From positions 1 through 17,435 of the forward strand of contig JBHPEA010000029.1 in the NCBI GenBank assembly GCA_042577505.1: a DNA stretch of 17,435 nt, given 5' to 3'. Shown one piece after another: positions 16,976 to 17,435 of this stretch (position 1 is its first letter; every line of letters starts with the position of its first letter). This DNA comes from JACQSR01 sp042577505. Its GTDB lineage: Archaea > Nanobdellota > Nanobdellia > Woesearchaeales > JACQSR01. Below the pieces are notes generated by a model. It saw only the letters and a program-made list of their open reading frames with translations. It made no database searches and was not told the origin of the DNA. Made by a program: the position numbers and the translations under genes.

Positions 16976-17435
16976 ATTGACAATCTGCAGCATTACCTAC
17001 AGCTCCATTGCTTCCTGAATTACCTGCAGAAGAACCACCAGTACCTGCAGCTCCAGCTGAACCGCTACTTAAGATAGTATTTCCGCTGCAATAATTGGGA
17101 CTTCCAGTTACATTGTAAGTATAAATTCCATAAGATACACCGCCGCAGCCCCCACCACCAGCACCACCAGCACCACCAGCACCACCTGTTCCACCATTTC
17201 CTGCTCCTCTTAAACAGAAACAATTACCAGTTAGACAAAGACCTCCGTCTGCTCCACTACCACCAATTCCTCCAGAGGCACCAATTCCACCGTCTCCTCC
17301 GTTTCCACCAATTCCTTTTCTAATAGAATTATCAGTTATTGTTGGTGATGCACCATTTAGTATGAATATTGCAAAAGAGCCACCGCCGGAATTTCCACCA
17401 TCTCCATTTGTACCGCCGCAAGCTCCACTTCCTCC
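16965..17435 (-). CDS. Gly-rich beta-helix-type secreted protein, 3' end only (N terminus outside window)
   Basis: An open frame enters from the right edge and ends at TAA 16965-16967, giving 156 residues. Gly-rich runs (GGNGGDGG, GGTGGAGGAGGAGGGG) alternate with short rungs such as SFAIFILNGASPTITDNSI and YGIYTYNVTGSPNYCSGNTI. The rungs carry the hydrophobic-x-N pattern of right-handed parallel beta-helices (CASH/NosD-like), with the glycine stretches as loops. The overall look resembles Gly-rich beta-helix proteins known from Myxococcota and various archaea. Five to six Cys residues (GACGG, LCLTGNCFCL, GGCGG, NYCSG, DCQYES) suggest an extracellular location. It ends 11 nt inside the giant surface-protein gene, so the two are probably co-transcribed and perhaps translationally coupled. 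The signal peptide, if any, is off the window. Function is unknown beyond a probable surface or adhesion role. Confidence 0.82.
   Translation of the reverse strand, partial: GGSGACGGTNGDGGNSGGGSFAIFILNGASPTITDNSIRKGIGGNGGDGGIGASGGIGGSGADGGLCLTGNCFCLRGAGNGGTGGAGGAGGAGGGGCGGVSYGIYTYNVTGSPNYCSGNTILSSGSAGAAGTGGSSAGNSGSNGAVGNAADCQYES
17152..17186. repeat. Short 9-bp tandem repeat (about 3.9 units) coding Gly-Gly-Ala
   Basis: The unit GCACCACCA (plus strand) repeats at 17161, 17170 and 17179, with a one-base variant before it and a mismatch in the last unit. It encodes GGAGGAGGA in the Gly-rich upstream protein and could vary in length without a frameshift. Confidence 0.8.

Noticed and set aside
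16965..16993. Frameshift splitting one gene into the Gly-rich part and the giant part
   Set aside because: The giant frame begins with a complete signal peptide right at the overlap, which is what a new secreted protein needs, and the two parts differ in composition.
17000..17435. PE-PGRS-like (mycobacterial) identity for the Gly-rich protein
   Set aside because: The Gly-Gly-x runs are similar, but the DNA is AT-rich, there are several Cys, and beta-helix rungs are interleaved; nothing else suggests Mycobacterium.

Overview
The window is almost entirely one reading frame on the minus strand: a secreted, modular repeat protein of more than 5,600 residues (14..16975). The 3' end of a second secreted-looking, glycine-rich protein gene (16965..17435, partial) lies immediately upstream and overlaps its start by 11 nt. 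I found no RNA gene, CRISPR array, transposase, or credible plus-strand gene, and no stretch over 300 bases lacks a gene. The DNA is AT-rich. The protein is full of N-x-S/T sequons (11 in one 125-residue repeat), starts with a Sec-type signal peptide, and combines DUF11-type, MopE-type metal-binding, LamG and NosD-type beta-helix modules. This suggests a cell-surface protein of an uncultured low-GC archaeon, perhaps of the DPANN group (Woesearchaeota or Pacearchaeota type). That assignment is inference; no taxonomic marker is present.

Layout from the N terminus (numbering from the Met at 16975): signal peptide (1-26); N-terminal beta-rich domain (27-186); super-module 1 = DUF11 repeats D1-D4, a 389-residue 'X' module and D5 (187-1198); D6-D8 (1199-1583); a DUF4215-like knot and about 16 Cys/Trp repeats (1584-2390); an unrecognised domain (2391-2595); Asp/Cys-rich Ca-binding-like segments (2596-2660); an FN3-like domain and an unknown region (2661-3076); super-module 2 = D9-D11, an Ig/LamG insert, D12, a second X and D13 (3077-4400); alternating DUF11/MopE units D14-A-D15-B-D16-C-D17 (4401-5416); and the start of a right-handed beta-helix (5417-5640).

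The repeats record several ages of duplication. Super-modules 1 and 2 are collinear but diverged. D2, D4 and D5 have been homogenised with each other. Parts of the MopE blocks are identical over 229 and 178 bp, including silent positions.

The left edge needs caution. Bases 1-55 are an exact reverse complement of 2244-2298, inside MopE block B. The last 13 codons and the stop of the giant gene therefore come from antisense MopE sequence. A fold-back or chimeric contig end fits best, so the true C terminus is probably missing. Both genes look like parts of a surface or adhesion locus; neither shows a catalytic site that I recognise.
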